Assembly (NCBI GenBank): GCA_013694795.1
Contig: JACDBS010000117.1
Location: 1 to 48,679, forward strand
Source of the DNA: Chloroflexota bacterium
Lineage (GTDB): Bacteria; Chloroflexota; Limnocylindria; QHBO01
Reading direction: 5' to 3'
DNA length: 48,679 nucleotides
Position numbers and translations under genes: made by a program. The notes beneath the pieces were generated by a model. It did no database searches. It was not told the origin of the DNA and was given only the letters and a program-made list of their open reading frames with translations. Positions 1 to 8,076 of this stretch are shown piece by piece. Numbering within the stretch: position 1 is the stretch's first letter; each line of letters opens with the position of its first letter.

Positions 1-68
1 CGGGCGTCAGAGGCGGTGCTGCAGCATCGATTCGACCCAACCCGAACCAATCCAAAGGAGGACGGTCG

Positions 69-1130
69 ATGCGACGTCCATGGCTCTCGCTCGCGGTCGC
101 AACGACCGCCCTGCTCATCACCGCCGCGCCCACGCTGGCATGCGGCGGCCTCATCGGCCCGAACGGGGCCGTCAACCTACTTCGCACCACGACCTTCGCG
201 GGCTACACCGACGGCGTGGAGCACTACGTCACCAGTTTCGAGTTCGCCGGTGGCGGCGGCTCCTTCGGTAGCATCACCCCTCTGCCCGGTATCCCGACTG
301 ACGTCGTCCGCGGCGGTGACTGGACCCTCCAGCGCCTGATCCGCGAGACGGATCCGGTCGAGGAATCCGCCTTCCGCGCTCTCGCCACGGCAGATGCCGC
401 GGGCGAAGCGGAGGTCCTGCTCGAAACCACGATCGACGCGCTCGACATCACCATCCTGCGCGGTGGCGGCGACGAAGTCGGCCTGTGGGCCAAGAACCAC
501 GGCTTCCGCCTTCCGCCCGACGCGCCCGAGGTGCTCGACTTCTATGCCGACCGCAGCCCCATCTTCATGGCCGCCGCCTTCGACGCCGATGCGGCCGCGG
601 AGCGAGGTCAGGCGATCGGTGACGGCACGCCGGTGCACCTGACCATCCCGACCGACAATCCGTGGGTGCCCCTGCGCATCCTGGGCCTGGGCAAGGCCGC
701 GGCCGAGACGGTCGAGGCCGACGTCTACCTCCTGACCGATGCCAAGCCGGCCCTGCTACCCAACGCGGGCGCGTTCGCCGAGTCCGATGGCCTGCTCCTC
801 GACCACAGTGCCGCGGCCAGCGATCTGCTCCTGGCCGACCTGCGTTCCGACGTCGGCATGGAGTGGGTTCCCGATGAGGCCTGGCTGACCAAGGTGGTCA
901 TCGACACGGCTGCCGGAGACCTGGACTTCGATCTCGCCATCGATGCATCGGGCGCCGGCAAGCCATCGGCCATCGATGCCGGATACGCGCCGTTCACCAG
1001 CAACCCTGCACCCGGTGCGCCGGTGGGCCTGTACTTCCTGTTCGCCGCCATGACCCTGGTGGCGGTGCCCGTCGCGGTCGAGCGCGTCGGCTCCGGTCGA
1101 CCGGGCGGCCGTCCACCGGCCGCGGCATGA
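69..1130 (+). CDS. Secreted/membrane-anchored DUF2330-like protein
   Basis: The 353-residue product has an N-terminal signal peptide (hydrophobic stretch about residues 8-24, cleavage probably after TLA), directly followed by CGG, and one hydrophobic segment near residues 318-338 followed by a short basic tail. The mature part would lie outside the membrane with a C-terminal anchor. The ACGG start and the overall pattern resemble the DUF2330 family, whose function is unknown; this assignment is by eye. A strong Shine-Dalgarno AAAGGAGG lies 7 bases before the ATG. The stop overlaps the start of the next gene by four bases (ATGA), so it is probably cotranscribed with the cupredoxin lipoprotein. 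No promoter can be judged because the window begins just upstream. Confidence 0.7.
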   Translation: MRRPWLSLAVATTALLITAAPTLACGGLIGPNGAVNLLRTTTFAGYTDGVEHYVTSFEFAGGGGSFGSITPLPGIPTDVVRGGDWTLQRLIRETDPVEESAFRALATADAAGEAEVLLETTIDALDITILRGGGDEVGLWAKNHGFRLPPDAPEVLDFYADRSPIFMAAAFDADAAAERGQAIGDGTPVHLTIPTDNPWVPLRILGLGKAAAETVEADVYLLTDAKPALLPNAGAFAESDGLLLDHSAAASDLLLADLRSDVGMEWVPDEAWLTKVVIDTAAGDLDFDLAIDASGAGKPSAIDAGYAPFTSNPAPGAPVGLYFLFAAMTLVAVPVAVERVGSGRPGGRPPAAA

Positions 1131-1528
1131 GCCTGGTACGCCGTTCGGCGGTCGTCGCGCTGCTCCTTGCGGTTGCGGCGATCGCCGGCTGTGCCGCCAC
1201 GCCACGCACCGTCACGCTGAACATCCACTACTCGGCCTTCGACCTCGACCGGCTCACCGTCCCACGCGGCGTGCCGGTGACATTCGTGCTCGTCAACGAG
1301 GATCCCATCGACCACGAGTGGCTCATCGGCGATGCCGCGTTCCACGACGCGCACCGGACCGGCACGCACGCGACGCACGGGGAATCGCCGACCGAGGTCA
1401 CCGTCCCGGCCCTCGAGACGGTCACCACCACCATCACGTTCGATGACCCCGGAACGATGCTCTACATCTGCCACCTCCCCGGGCACGAGGCCTTCGGCAT
1501 GGTCGGCACCCTGACCGTCGAAGGTTGA
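1127..1528 (+). CDS. Cupredoxin-fold lipoprotein (putative blue copper protein)
   Basis: The 133-residue product is a predicted lipoprotein: signal peptide with lipobox IAGC, acylated Cys22. The mature domain is a single cupredoxin. Candidate type 1 copper ligands are His63 (in PIDHEW) and the C-terminal Cys115-x4-His120-x4-Met125 set in the CHLPGHEAFGM motif, the classical spacing. It is likely an electron carrier or copper-binding protein on the outer face of the membrane. The start overlaps the upstream DUF2330-like gene by four bases, implying translational coupling and perhaps a shared role in extracytoplasmic copper or electron transfer. The partner enzyme is not apparent here. Confidence 0.85.
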   Translation: MSLVRRSAVVALLLAVAAIAGCAATPRTVTLNIHYSAFDLDRLTVPRGVPVTFVLVNEDPIDHEWLIGDAAFHDAHRTGTHATHGESPTEVTVPALETVTTTITFDDPGTMLYICHLPGHEAFGMVGTLTVEG

Positions 1529-1537
1529 CGCGTTTCC

Positions 1538-1543
1538 TATACT
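1538..1543 (+). promoter_or_regulatory. -10 box TATACT of the small membrane protein gene
   Basis: TATACT lies six bases before the GTG start at 1550, so transcription is expected to start at or next to the start codon (leaderless). No convincing -35 is seen. Confidence 0.55.
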
Positions 1544-1549
1544 CCGGTC

Positions 1550-1777
1550 GTGCTGCGCCCGAATCCGCCCAAGCTCGTGACCGTCGTCATCGCCCTGGCG
1601 CTCATCCTGGTCGGCCTGTCGGCCACCGTCTTCCCGATCGACTTCGTCAACGCGGCGCTCGATCTCGTCCAGTCGACGCTCGGGACGAATATCGAGGTCA
1701 CGACCGAGATCGCGTGGCTCTTCCTCCTGGCCGGTGACGCCCTGCTCATCGCCGGCTCGTTGTTGCCGGGGATCTGA
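1550..1777 (+). CDS. Small two-span membrane protein
   Basis: This 75-residue protein has two hydrophobic segments (about residues 9-27 and 54-73) separated by a short polar loop. I do not recognise a family. The GTG start is chosen because a TATACT box ends six bases before it and no Shine-Dalgarno is present. It is followed after four bases by a second small membrane protein of similar layout (KLVTVVIALALILVG against PTIIVALVLVLIGVIG), suggesting tandem duplication. Both probably insert in the cytoplasmic membrane; function is unknown. Confidence 0.6.
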   Translation: MLRPNPPKLVTVVIALALILVGLSATVFPIDFVNAALDLVQSTLGTNIEVTTEIAWLFLLAGDALLIAGSLLPGI

Positions 1778-1781
1778 TCAG

Positions 1782-1979
1782 ATGGGCCGACGCATGAACT
1801 TCGCTCCGCGCATGCCGACCATCATCGTGGCGCTGGTTCTCGTCCTCATCGGCGTCATCGGTACCTTCGGTGCCATGCTGCCCAGCCTGGCCGGCATGTC
1901 GTCTCAGGTGCTCGGCGCCTGGTCGTTCGTCGTCGCAGCCGTGGTGATGATCGCCGGGATGATCTTCACCGGGATCTAG
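1782..1979 (+). CDS. Small two-span membrane protein, paralogue of the preceding gene
   Basis: This 65-residue protein has two hydrophobic spans (about residues 12-30 and 42-63) linked by a short loop, matching the size and layout of the upstream gene. The ATG at 1782 is preferred over more upstream in-frame starts, which would overlap the previous gene. It is likely translated from the same transcript as its neighbour. Its TAG stop lies in the palindrome CTAG at 1976-1979, which also provides the stop of the converging transporter gene on the other strand. No function can be assigned. Confidence 0.55.
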   Translation: MGRRMNFAPRMPTIIVALVLVLIGVIGTFGAMLPSLAGMSSQVLGAWSFVVAAVVMIAGMIFTGI

Positions 1980-2791
1980 GCCGCGGCCTCCGGCACGCCG
2001 AGCAGGATCGGCAGGATGCTGCCGAAGAAGTAGCCTGCCACGCCGGCGATTGCCCCCAGCACCACGATCTCGAGGCCGGAGCTCCACCAGGACCGATGCG
2101 TCCATCGGCTCTTGACCACCCCGATGCTGAACAGGACCACGAGCGTAGCGCTCACGGAGCCGATGACGGCCACGCCGCCGGTCAGCAGCAGGTGCGGCAC
2201 GATGGGCGGGATGGCGCCCAGGCCGAACGCGGCGCCCATCACGAGGGCGCCCTGGAGCGGCGATCCGCCACCCTCCGCCACGGTCAGGCCAAGCTCCTTT
2301 TCCACCATCGTCTTGAGCAGCGTGTCGGGGTGCCCGGCCATGATCCGTGCGACCTCGAGCGCCCTGTCGTGGGGCAGGCCGTCCTCCTCGAACATGTAGG
2401 CGACCTCGGCCTCTGCCTCGCCCGGCCGCTCATGAACCTCTTCGCGCTCGTCCACGATCTGGGCGTCGAAGATCTCGCGCTGGCTCTTGCTGCCGATGTA
2501 CTCGCCGGCGGCCATGCTGAAGATCCCTGCCAGCCCCGATGCGATGCCGGCCACGAGCACGGCATACCGGTTGTCACCCGCGGTGGCACCGGCCACGGTG
2601 CTCACCACGGCCAGCGTGCTGACCAGGCCGTCCTGGGCGCCGAAGATCGCTTCCCGTACCTCTCCCAGGATGCCGGCCTTGCGACGCTCATCGCCCAGGT
2701 GTGCCGCCAGGAAGTCGTGGTCGAACTCGTGCGCAGCCATGCCTGCGCGCGCGTCCTCATCGGCCATGAGCTCGGCGGTCCGTTCGTCCAT
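1976..2791 (-). CDS. VIT1/CCC1-family metal ion transporter
   Basis: The 271-residue product belongs to the VIT1/CCC1/Nramp-related group of membrane proteins that move iron or manganese. Visible hallmarks are the first membrane segment with GAQDGLVSTLAVVS and the conserved SMAAGEYIGSKSQREI region with the acidic cytoplasmic metal-binding stretch after it (DEREEVHERPGEAEAEV), then further hydrophobic segments to the C terminus. An N-terminal extension of about 45 residues precedes the first span. The start is set at 2791 because a TAGCAT box ends seven bases upstream; the longer in-frame reading would cross that promoter. It converges with the small membrane protein gene, sharing a CTAG stop. 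Confidence 0.88.
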   Translation of the reverse strand: MDERTAELMADEDARAGMAAHEFDHDFLAAHLGDERRKAGILGEVREAIFGAQDGLVSTLAVVSTVAGATAGDNRYAVLVAGIASGLAGIFSMAAGEYIGSKSQREIFDAQIVDEREEVHERPGEAEAEVAYMFEEDGLPHDRALEVARIMAGHPDTLLKTMVEKELGLTVAEGGGSPLQGALVMGAAFGLGAIPPIVPHLLLTGGVAVIGSVSATLVVLFSIGVVKSRWTHRSWWSSGLEIVVLGAIAGVAGYFFGSILPILLGVPEAAA

Positions 2792-2798
2792 TGAACCG

Positions 2799-2804
2799 AT
2801 GCTA
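2799..2804 (-). promoter_or_regulatory. -10 box TAGCAT of the VIT1/CCC1 gene
   Basis: On the minus strand TAGCAT is followed by seven bases and then the ATG, predicting a leaderless mRNA. Confidence 0.5.
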
Positions 2805-2887
2805 GCCGAGGCGGGTACGTCGCGTGACGGAACCTTCCGCGCCGCCGCAGCGTCCGGACGGCAACATCGCCGGGAGGAAAGGATCCC

Positions 2888-3802
2888 ATGCGGCCACGTC
2901 ACCTGACACCAAACCGCGCGGTCTTTCTGTCAATCCTCGTCCTCTTGGCCCTGGCCCTGTCGGCCTGTGGCGCCGCATCGACCGGGGCTCTTTCGGACGA
3001 GGACCGCCAGGGTGGCGACGATGCAGCGGGCGGGGCGCCGGCCCCGGCGGCGTCGGAAGACCGCGAAACCACGACCACGGGCCCCGAAGGCCCAGGCGGC
3101 AATGCCGCGCTGGTCGAGCAGCGGATCATCAAGACCGGCGAGGTCGCCGTCGAGGTCGACAACGTGGCCGTCATCCTGGCCCGCGTGCGCGTCATGGCCG
3201 ACGAGCTGGGTGGCTACGTGGGTGGTTCGCAGGCGGGCACGCTCGATGAGAGCGCATCGCTCACCCTCCGTATCCCGGCCGCTCGATTCGATGAGCTGCT
3301 CGCCCGGCTGCACGAGATGGACGAGGTGGAGGTCGTCTCGGAGGCGACCAACGAGCAGGACGTGACACGCGATATCGTCGACCTCGAGGCGCGGATCAGA
3401 AACCTGGAGGCCTCCGAGGAGTCGTACCGCGTGCTCCTCGACCGGGCCGAGAAGGTCGACGACATCCTTGCCGTCCAGTCGCGCCTGGACGAGGTGCGCG
3501 GCCAGATCGAGCAGCTCACCGGGCAGCTCCAGACCGTCGAGGGGCAGGCCGATCTGTCGACCCTGACGGTCACCATCATTCCGCGCGGCGAGCCCGTCGC
3601 GGCGGCGCAGGCGGCGTGGGACCCGGGCGCTCAATTCGAGAGCGCGGTCGCTGCACTCGTGGGGCTGGGCCAGGGCATCCTCAACGCGCTCATCTGGCTC
3701 GTCATCGTCTGGATCCCGATCCTGCTGGTACTGGGCGTGATCGGGCTCCTCATCTGGCGCGGGATCCTGGAGGTCCGGCGACGCATGCCGGCACAGCGAT
3801 GA
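2888..3802 (+). CDS. DUF4349-family lipoprotein
   Basis: The 304-residue product begins with a lipoprotein signal (lipobox LSAC, Cys27), continues through a low-complexity Ala/Gly/Thr linker to about residue 75, then the DUF4349 region: a beta-rich domain (IIKTGEVAVEVDNV), the sentence-like LRIPAARFDELLARL, and a long charged helical coiled-coil segment (about residues 160-225). It ends with a transmembrane helix (about 260-290) and a basic tail. DUF4349 proteins are envelope proteins of unknown role. Start supported by GGAGGAAAGGA just upstream. It stands alone between the divergent transporter and carA. Confidence 0.85.
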   Translation: MRPRHLTPNRAVFLSILVLLALALSACGAASTGALSDEDRQGGDDAAGGAPAPAASEDRETTTTGPEGPGGNAALVEQRIIKTGEVAVEVDNVAVILARVRVMADELGGYVGGSQAGTLDESASLTLRIPAARFDELLARLHEMDEVEVVSEATNEQDVTRDIVDLEARIRNLEASEESYRVLLDRAEKVDDILAVQSRLDEVRGQIEQLTGQLQTVEGQADLSTLTVTIIPRGEPVAAAQAAWDPGAQFESAVAALVGLGQGILNALIWLVIVWIPILLVLGVIGLLIWRGILEVRRRMPAQR

Positions 3803-3804
3803 GC

Positions 3805-3810
3805 TAGACT
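3805..3810 (+). promoter_or_regulatory. -10 box TAGACT of carAB
   Basis: TAGACT lies 49 bases before the carA start, so transcription should begin near 3817 and make a leader of about 43 bases that holds the PyrR-type hairpin. Confidence 0.6.
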
Positions 3811-3820
3811 GCGCGGCGAG

Positions 3821-3854
3821 TCCTTTAAGACCGGCACGGTGATGCCGGAAAGGA
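3821..3854 (+). promoter_or_regulatory. PyrR-type RNA hairpin that sequesters the carA ribosome binding site
   Basis: The short leader folds into one hairpin. Upper stem CCGGCA (3831-3836) pairs with TGCCGG (3843-3848) around the hexaloop CGGTGA (3837-3842), which fits the CNGNGA loop known for PyrR-binding RNA. Below it, a bulge AAGA (3827-3830) on the 5' side and a lower stem TCCTTT (3821-3826) with AAAGGA (3849-3854), which is the Shine-Dalgarno. This is the arrangement of the short PyrR leaders of high-GC Gram-positives: PyrR plus UMP would hold the hairpin closed and block translation. Regulation by PyrR is inferred; pyrR is not in the window. Confidence 0.72.
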
Positions 3855-3859
3855 GATCG

Positions 3860-5023
3860 ATGCCGATTGCCGCGCAGCAAACCGAACCTGACACGACGCC
3901 GGCCGCCACGGAGCGGTTGGCGTCGTTTTCGTCTCCCGGCCTGCTGGCCCTCGAGGGTGGGATGGTCGTCCGCGGCGCGCTGCACGGGAGCCGCCTGGCG
4001 GCCGAGGGCGACCTCGTCTTCACCACCGCGGCCACCGGCTGGGGCGAGATCCTGACCGATCCGTCCTACGCCGGCCAGATGGTGGTGCTGACCCACCCCA
4101 TGGCCGGCAGCTACCGCATCGCGCGCGGCGAGCTCGAGTCGTCTCAGGTTCACGCGCGCGGCCTGGTGGTCACCCGAATGGTGGACCCGCCGCCCGGTCC
4201 GGGCCTCTCGCTCAACGACCTCCTGGTCGAAGGAGGCGTCCCGGCCCTCAGCGGTGTCGACACCCGCGCCCTCACGCTCCACCTGCGGGGAGGCGCCGCG
4301 CGACGCGCAGTCGTGGCGCCGGCCGAGACCACCGAGGACGTTGCGATCGAGATGGCGCGGAGCAGCGTCGCCTGGGATACCGTCGACCATGTGTCGGCGG
4401 TGGCCACGCGCGACCCATTCGTGGTGGCGCCCGTGGGCGCACGGCGGGCAAGGGCGGTGCTCATCGACTACGGGGTCAAGCGCTCGTTGCTCGTTGCTCT
4501 CGCGTCACGCGGGATCGAGGTCGTCGGCATGCCGCCCGGCTCGTCGCACGCCGACGTGGCGGCAGTCAACGCGGACATCGTCGTCCTGTCGCCGGGCCCG
4601 GGTGACCCGTCGCGGATGAGCCCGCAGATCGCGACGGTGCGTGCACTGGCGGCGGATGCCATCGACGGAGGCGCGCCAATCCTGGGAATCTGCCTGGGTC
4701 ACCAACTGCTGGCGCTGGCGGCCGGAGCCGAGACGCGTCGCCTGGCGGTCGGGCATCACGGCGGCAACCACGCGGTGCTGGAAGTGGCGACCGGACGCGT
4801 CGACATCGGCGCGCACAACCACGAGGTGGAGGTCATCGACGGCCCTGCGCTCGCGGCGGCGGGGTACCGCGTGAGCCATCGAGATCTCAACGACGGCACC
4901 GTCGAGGGGCTGGTGCACGGCAGCGGCCGCATCGCATCCGTCCAGTTCCATCCGGAGGGCGCGCCCGGGCCGATCGACGCGGCGCGCGTCTTCGACCGGG
5001 CCCTTGAGCGCGCCCTGGCATGA
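3860..5023 (+). CDS. carA: Carbamoyl-phosphate synthase small subunit
   Basis: The 387-residue protein is the glutaminase subunit that supplies ammonia to CarB for carbamoyl phosphate, used for pyrimidines and arginine. The N-terminal half is the CPSase small-chain domain (TAATGWGEILTDPSYAGQMV); the C-terminal half is a class I glutamine amidotransferase with nucleophile in GICLGHQ and the FHPE His/Glu pair near the end. A conserved loop usually read as SQNHGFAV is AHNHEVEV here, a mild departure. The start is the ATG at 3860, four bases after AAAGGAG; an in-frame GTG/ATG at 3839/3842 lies inside the leader hairpin and is rejected. The stop overlaps carB by four bases. Confidence 0.97.
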   Translation: MPIAAQQTEPDTTPAATERLASFSSPGLLALEGGMVVRGALHGSRLAAEGDLVFTTAATGWGEILTDPSYAGQMVVLTHPMAGSYRIARGELESSQVHARGLVVTRMVDPPPGPGLSLNDLLVEGGVPALSGVDTRALTLHLRGGAARRAVVAPAETTEDVAIEMARSSVAWDTVDHVSAVATRDPFVVAPVGARRARAVLIDYGVKRSLLVALASRGIEVVGMPPGSSHADVAAVNADIVVLSPGPGDPSRMSPQIATVRALAADAIDGGAPILGICLGHQLLALAAGAETRRLAVGHHGGNHAVLEVATGRVDIGAHNHEVEVIDGPALAAAGYRVSHRDLNDGTVEGLVHGSGRIASVQFHPEGAPGPIDAARVFDRALERALA

Positions 5024-7818
5024 CGGCTCCGAGCAGGGTCCTGGTCATCGGCTCTGGACCGATCCTGATCGGCCAGGCGGCGGAGTTCGACTACGCCGGC
5101 GTGCAGGCCTGCCTGGCCCTGCGCGAGGAGGGAATCGAGACCGTCCTCGTCAACTCGAACCCCGCCACCGTGATGACCGATCCCGACGTGGGCGGCACCG
5201 TGATCATCTGCCCGCTGACCATCGAGCACGTGACACGGGTGATCGAGGAGCATCGGCCGGATGCGCTGCTGCCGACCCTGGGCGGTCAGACCGGGCTGAA
5301 CCTGGCGGTGGCGCTCGACGATGCCGGCATCCTGGAGCGCTTCGGCGTGCGGGTGCTCGGCACGCCTCTGACCGCTGTGCGCGCTGCCGAGGACCGCGGT
5401 GGCTTCCGCGACCTCGTCATCGGCATCGGCGAGCCGGTGCCGGAGTCTGCCGTGGTCGAGAGCCTCGACGACGGGATGCGCTTCGTCGAGGTGCTCAACG
5501 CGCCCATCGTGGTGCGACCGGCATACACGCTGGGCGGCGGCGGTGGCGGCTTCGCGCACACGGCCGGCGAGGCGCGGGAGCGGATCGTGGCCGGCCTGGC
5601 GGCGAGCCCCATCGGCCAGGTGCTGGTGGAGCGCAGCCTCCTGGGCTGGTACGAGATCGAGTTCGAGGTTCTGCGTGACGCGAACGACACCACCATCGCC
5701 ATCTGCGGCATCGAGAACCTGGACCCGATGGGCGTCCACACCGGCGATTCGATCGTGGTCGCGCCCATCCAGACGCTGCCCGATCCGCTGGTCCAGCGCC
5801 TGCGCCGCTGCGCGCTGAAGATCGTGCGCGCCCTGAAGCTCGAGGGCGGGTGCAACGTCCAACTGGCGGTCGCGCCGGACGGGTCTGACTATCGCGTGAT
5901 CGAGGTCAACCCGCGCGTCTCGCGCTCATCCGCGCTGGCGTCCAAGGCGACCGGCTACCCGATCGCGCGCATCGCGGCACTCATCGCGCTGGGCAAGCGC
6001 CTGCACGAGATGCCGAACCCCGCCACCGGCGGCAATAGCGCGGCATTCGAGCCGGCGGTCGACTACGTCGTCGTCAAGCTGCCGCGCTGGCCGTTCGACA
6101 AGTTTCCCACCGCGGACCGCTCGTTGGGCGTGCAGATGAAGGCGACCGGTGAGGCGATGGCCATTGACCGAGAGTTCGGCTCGGCCCTGCTCAAGGCGAT
6201 CCGCTCGCTCGAGCCCCGCGGGCGCGGCTGGCTGTGGGAGGACCCGGCCTGGCAACTCGGCCATCGGCGACCCCACGACCTCGAGTCATTCCTGGCGCCC
6301 ACGGATACGCGCCTGTGGCGGATGATCGGCCTCCTGCGTCATGGCCGGACCGGTGCGCCAGCCATCTCGGCCGTGACCGGCATCGCCCCCTGGTTCACCG
6401 ATCGCCTGGCCGAGTTGGTCGAGGCCGAATCGCGGGTCGTCGGGGCGCCGCTGCTCGACGCCAAGCGCATCGGCTTCGGTGACGCCGATATCGCCGCCCT
6501 GTCCGGCGTGCCGCCCGTGGCCATCCGGCGCGCGCGCGTGCGCGCCGGCATCGGTCCGGCTTACCGCCGGGTGGACACCTGCGCCGGCGAGTTCCCGGCT
6601 GAGACGCCGTATTTCTACTCGAGCTACGCGGAGGCCGAGGTGCGCGCCCCGGCCGAACGGCAGAGCGTCATCGTGGTCGGATCGGGACCGATCCGCATCG
6701 GACAGGGGATCGAGTTCGACTACTGCTCCGTGCGCGCCGCGTGGGCCATTCGCGAGATGGGGCTGGACGCGGTGGTGATCAACAACAACCCCGAGACCGT
6801 CAGCACCGATTACGACGCCTGCACGCGCCTCTACTTCGAGCCGCTCGACACCGAGAGCGTTCTCGACGTCATTGACCACGAACGCGCGCTGACCGGCACC
6901 CCGCCGGCGGTGGTGCTCACGTTCGGTGGGCAGACGGCGATCGACCTGGCCAAGGACCTGGCTTACGCCGACGTGCCGATCGCCGGGCTGACGGCCGAGG
7001 CAATCGAGATCACCGAGGACCGCGAGCGGTTCGCCGGGCTGCTCGATGAGCTTGGCCTGGAAGGGCCACGCGGCTCACTGGCGTCCGATGCCGACAGTCT
7101 GCGCGCCTCGATCGGCGCCCTCGGCGGTCTCCCGGTCATCGTGCGGCCGTCATGGGTGATCGGCGGGCGCGGGATCGCCGTGCTCCGTACGCCGCTGGAC
7201 CTCGCGTCGTATCTGACCACCACTGAGATCGGCTGGCCCTTGCGCGTCGACGCGCTGGTGGCGGGGATCGAGCTGGACGTTGATGTCATCAGCGACGGAA
7301 CCGATTGGTGCGTGCCGGGCATCCTGGAGCAGGTCGACCCGCCGGGCGTGCATTCCGGCGACAGCGTGGGCGTCCTGCCCCCCCAACACCTTTCGAGACC
7401 GATGCAGGAGCGAGCTGCCGAGGCGGCCGGACGGATCGCGCTGGCGCTCGGCGTGCGCGGCATCCTCAACGTGCAGATGATCGCCAGCGATGAGCGGGTC
7501 GTGGTGATCGAGGCCAATCCGCGCGCAAGCCGGACCGTGCCGATCGTGGCCAAGGCGGTTGGCCTCGACGTGGTCGCCGCAGCGGTGCGCTGCGCTCTCG
7601 GGGCGACGCTGGCATCGGTCGGGCTGGCGGCCGGGCTGGCTGAGGACGGCGGGGAAGTGGCGGTCAAGGTACCGGTCGGTTCCCTCTGGCGCCTGCCGGG
7701 CGTCAGCTCAGAGCTTGGACCCGAGATGCGCTCGACCGGTGAGGTGCTGGGCCTGGCGACCAGCGCGTCCGCGGCGCACGCGCTGGCCCGTGAGGCGGCT
7801 GCCACCCACGGCGGTTGA
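5020..7818 (+). CDS. carB: Carbamoyl-phosphate synthase large subunit lacking the MGS allosteric domain
   Basis: CarB makes carbamoyl phosphate from bicarbonate, ammonia and two ATP. Both ATP-grasp halves are intact: the first with RPAYTLGGGGGGFAH and NVQLAVAPDG, the second beginning near residue 548 (VIVVGSGPIRIGQGIEFDY) with RPSWVIGGRGIAV and NVQMIASDE. The protein stops at residue 932, just after LGPEMRSTGEVLGLA, where the E. coli enzyme (about 1070 residues) continues into the methylglyoxal-synthase-like domain that binds UMP and ornithine. No such domain is encoded in any frame downstream, so this is a natural short form rather than a frameshift. Control may rest on the PyrR-like leader instead. 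Confidence 0.96.
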   Translation: MTAPSRVLVIGSGPILIGQAAEFDYAGVQACLALREEGIETVLVNSNPATVMTDPDVGGTVIICPLTIEHVTRVIEEHRPDALLPTLGGQTGLNLAVALDDAGILERFGVRVLGTPLTAVRAAEDRGGFRDLVIGIGEPVPESAVVESLDDGMRFVEVLNAPIVVRPAYTLGGGGGGFAHTAGEARERIVAGLAASPIGQVLVERSLLGWYEIEFEVLRDANDTTIAICGIENLDPMGVHTGDSIVVAPIQTLPDPLVQRLRRCALKIVRALKLEGGCNVQLAVAPDGSDYRVIEVNPRVSRSSALASKATGYPIARIAALIALGKRLHEMPNPATGGNSAAFEPAVDYVVVKLPRWPFDKFPTADRSLGVQMKATGEAMAIDREFGSALLKAIRSLEPRGRGWLWEDPAWQLGHRRPHDLESFLAPTDTRLWRMIGLLRHGRTGAPAISAVTGIAPWFTDRLAELVEAESRVVGAPLLDAKRIGFGDADIAALSGVPPVAIRRARVRAGIGPAYRRVDTCAGEFPAETPYFYSSYAEAEVRAPAERQSVIVVGSGPIRIGQGIEFDYCSVRAAWAIREMGLDAVVINNNPETVSTDYDACTRLYFEPLDTESVLDVIDHERALTGTPPAVVLTFGGQTAIDLAKDLAYADVPIAGLTAEAIEITEDRERFAGLLDELGLEGPRGSLASDADSLRASIGALGGLPVIVRPSWVIGGRGIAVLRTPLDLASYLTTTEIGWPLRVDALVAGIELDVDVISDGTDWCVPGILEQVDPPGVHSGDSVGVLPPQHLSRPMQERAAEAAGRIALALGVRGILNVQMIASDERVVVIEANPRASRTVPIVAKAVGLDVVAAAVRCALGATLASVGLAAGLAEDGGEVAVKVPVGSLWRLPGVSSELGPEMRSTGEVLGLATSASAAHALAREAAATHGG

Positions 7819-7835
7819 TGGTGGGCATGAAGTGA

Positions 7836-7881
7836 GGGCCGTCAGGTTCCAGATACGGAGGGTCCTGGAACCCGACGGCCC
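7836..7881 (+). repeat. 17-bp inverted repeat after carB (possible terminator)
   Basis: Arms 7836-7852 (GGGCCGTCAGGTTCCAG) and 7865-7881 pair at 16 of 17 positions around a 12-base loop, starting 17 bases after the carB stop. There is no T run after it, so it is either a T-poor terminator or an mRNA 3'-end stabiliser. The rest of 7882-8076 contains no gene that I can support. Confidence 0.6.
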
Positions 7882-8076
7882 CGAGAAGACGCCCCAAGCC
7901 ATGGCCATCGCGAACGGGATGAAGCCGCAACATGTCGCGTCTGGCCCGAGCTTCCGTCGGCGACGGGCTCCATCACGATGTTCGGCGATACCCGGTTACT
8001 TGTTGCTGTCTTACGCGGTCCAACCACAGCAAGTTGCGTGCCCGCTGGCGCTGGTGCCGCAACGGGATCTTCCCCC

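Noticed and set aside
2930..4390. 486-codon minus-strand frame opposite DUF4349 and carA
   Set aside because: Low-complexity Arg/Gly/Asp composition with no recognisable domain, lying opposite two well supported genes.
7819..8076. Possible tRNA or missing CarB C-terminal domain in the gap after carB
   Set aside because: No T-loop GTTCRA pattern with a cloverleaf, and translations of all frames show no MGS-like sequence.
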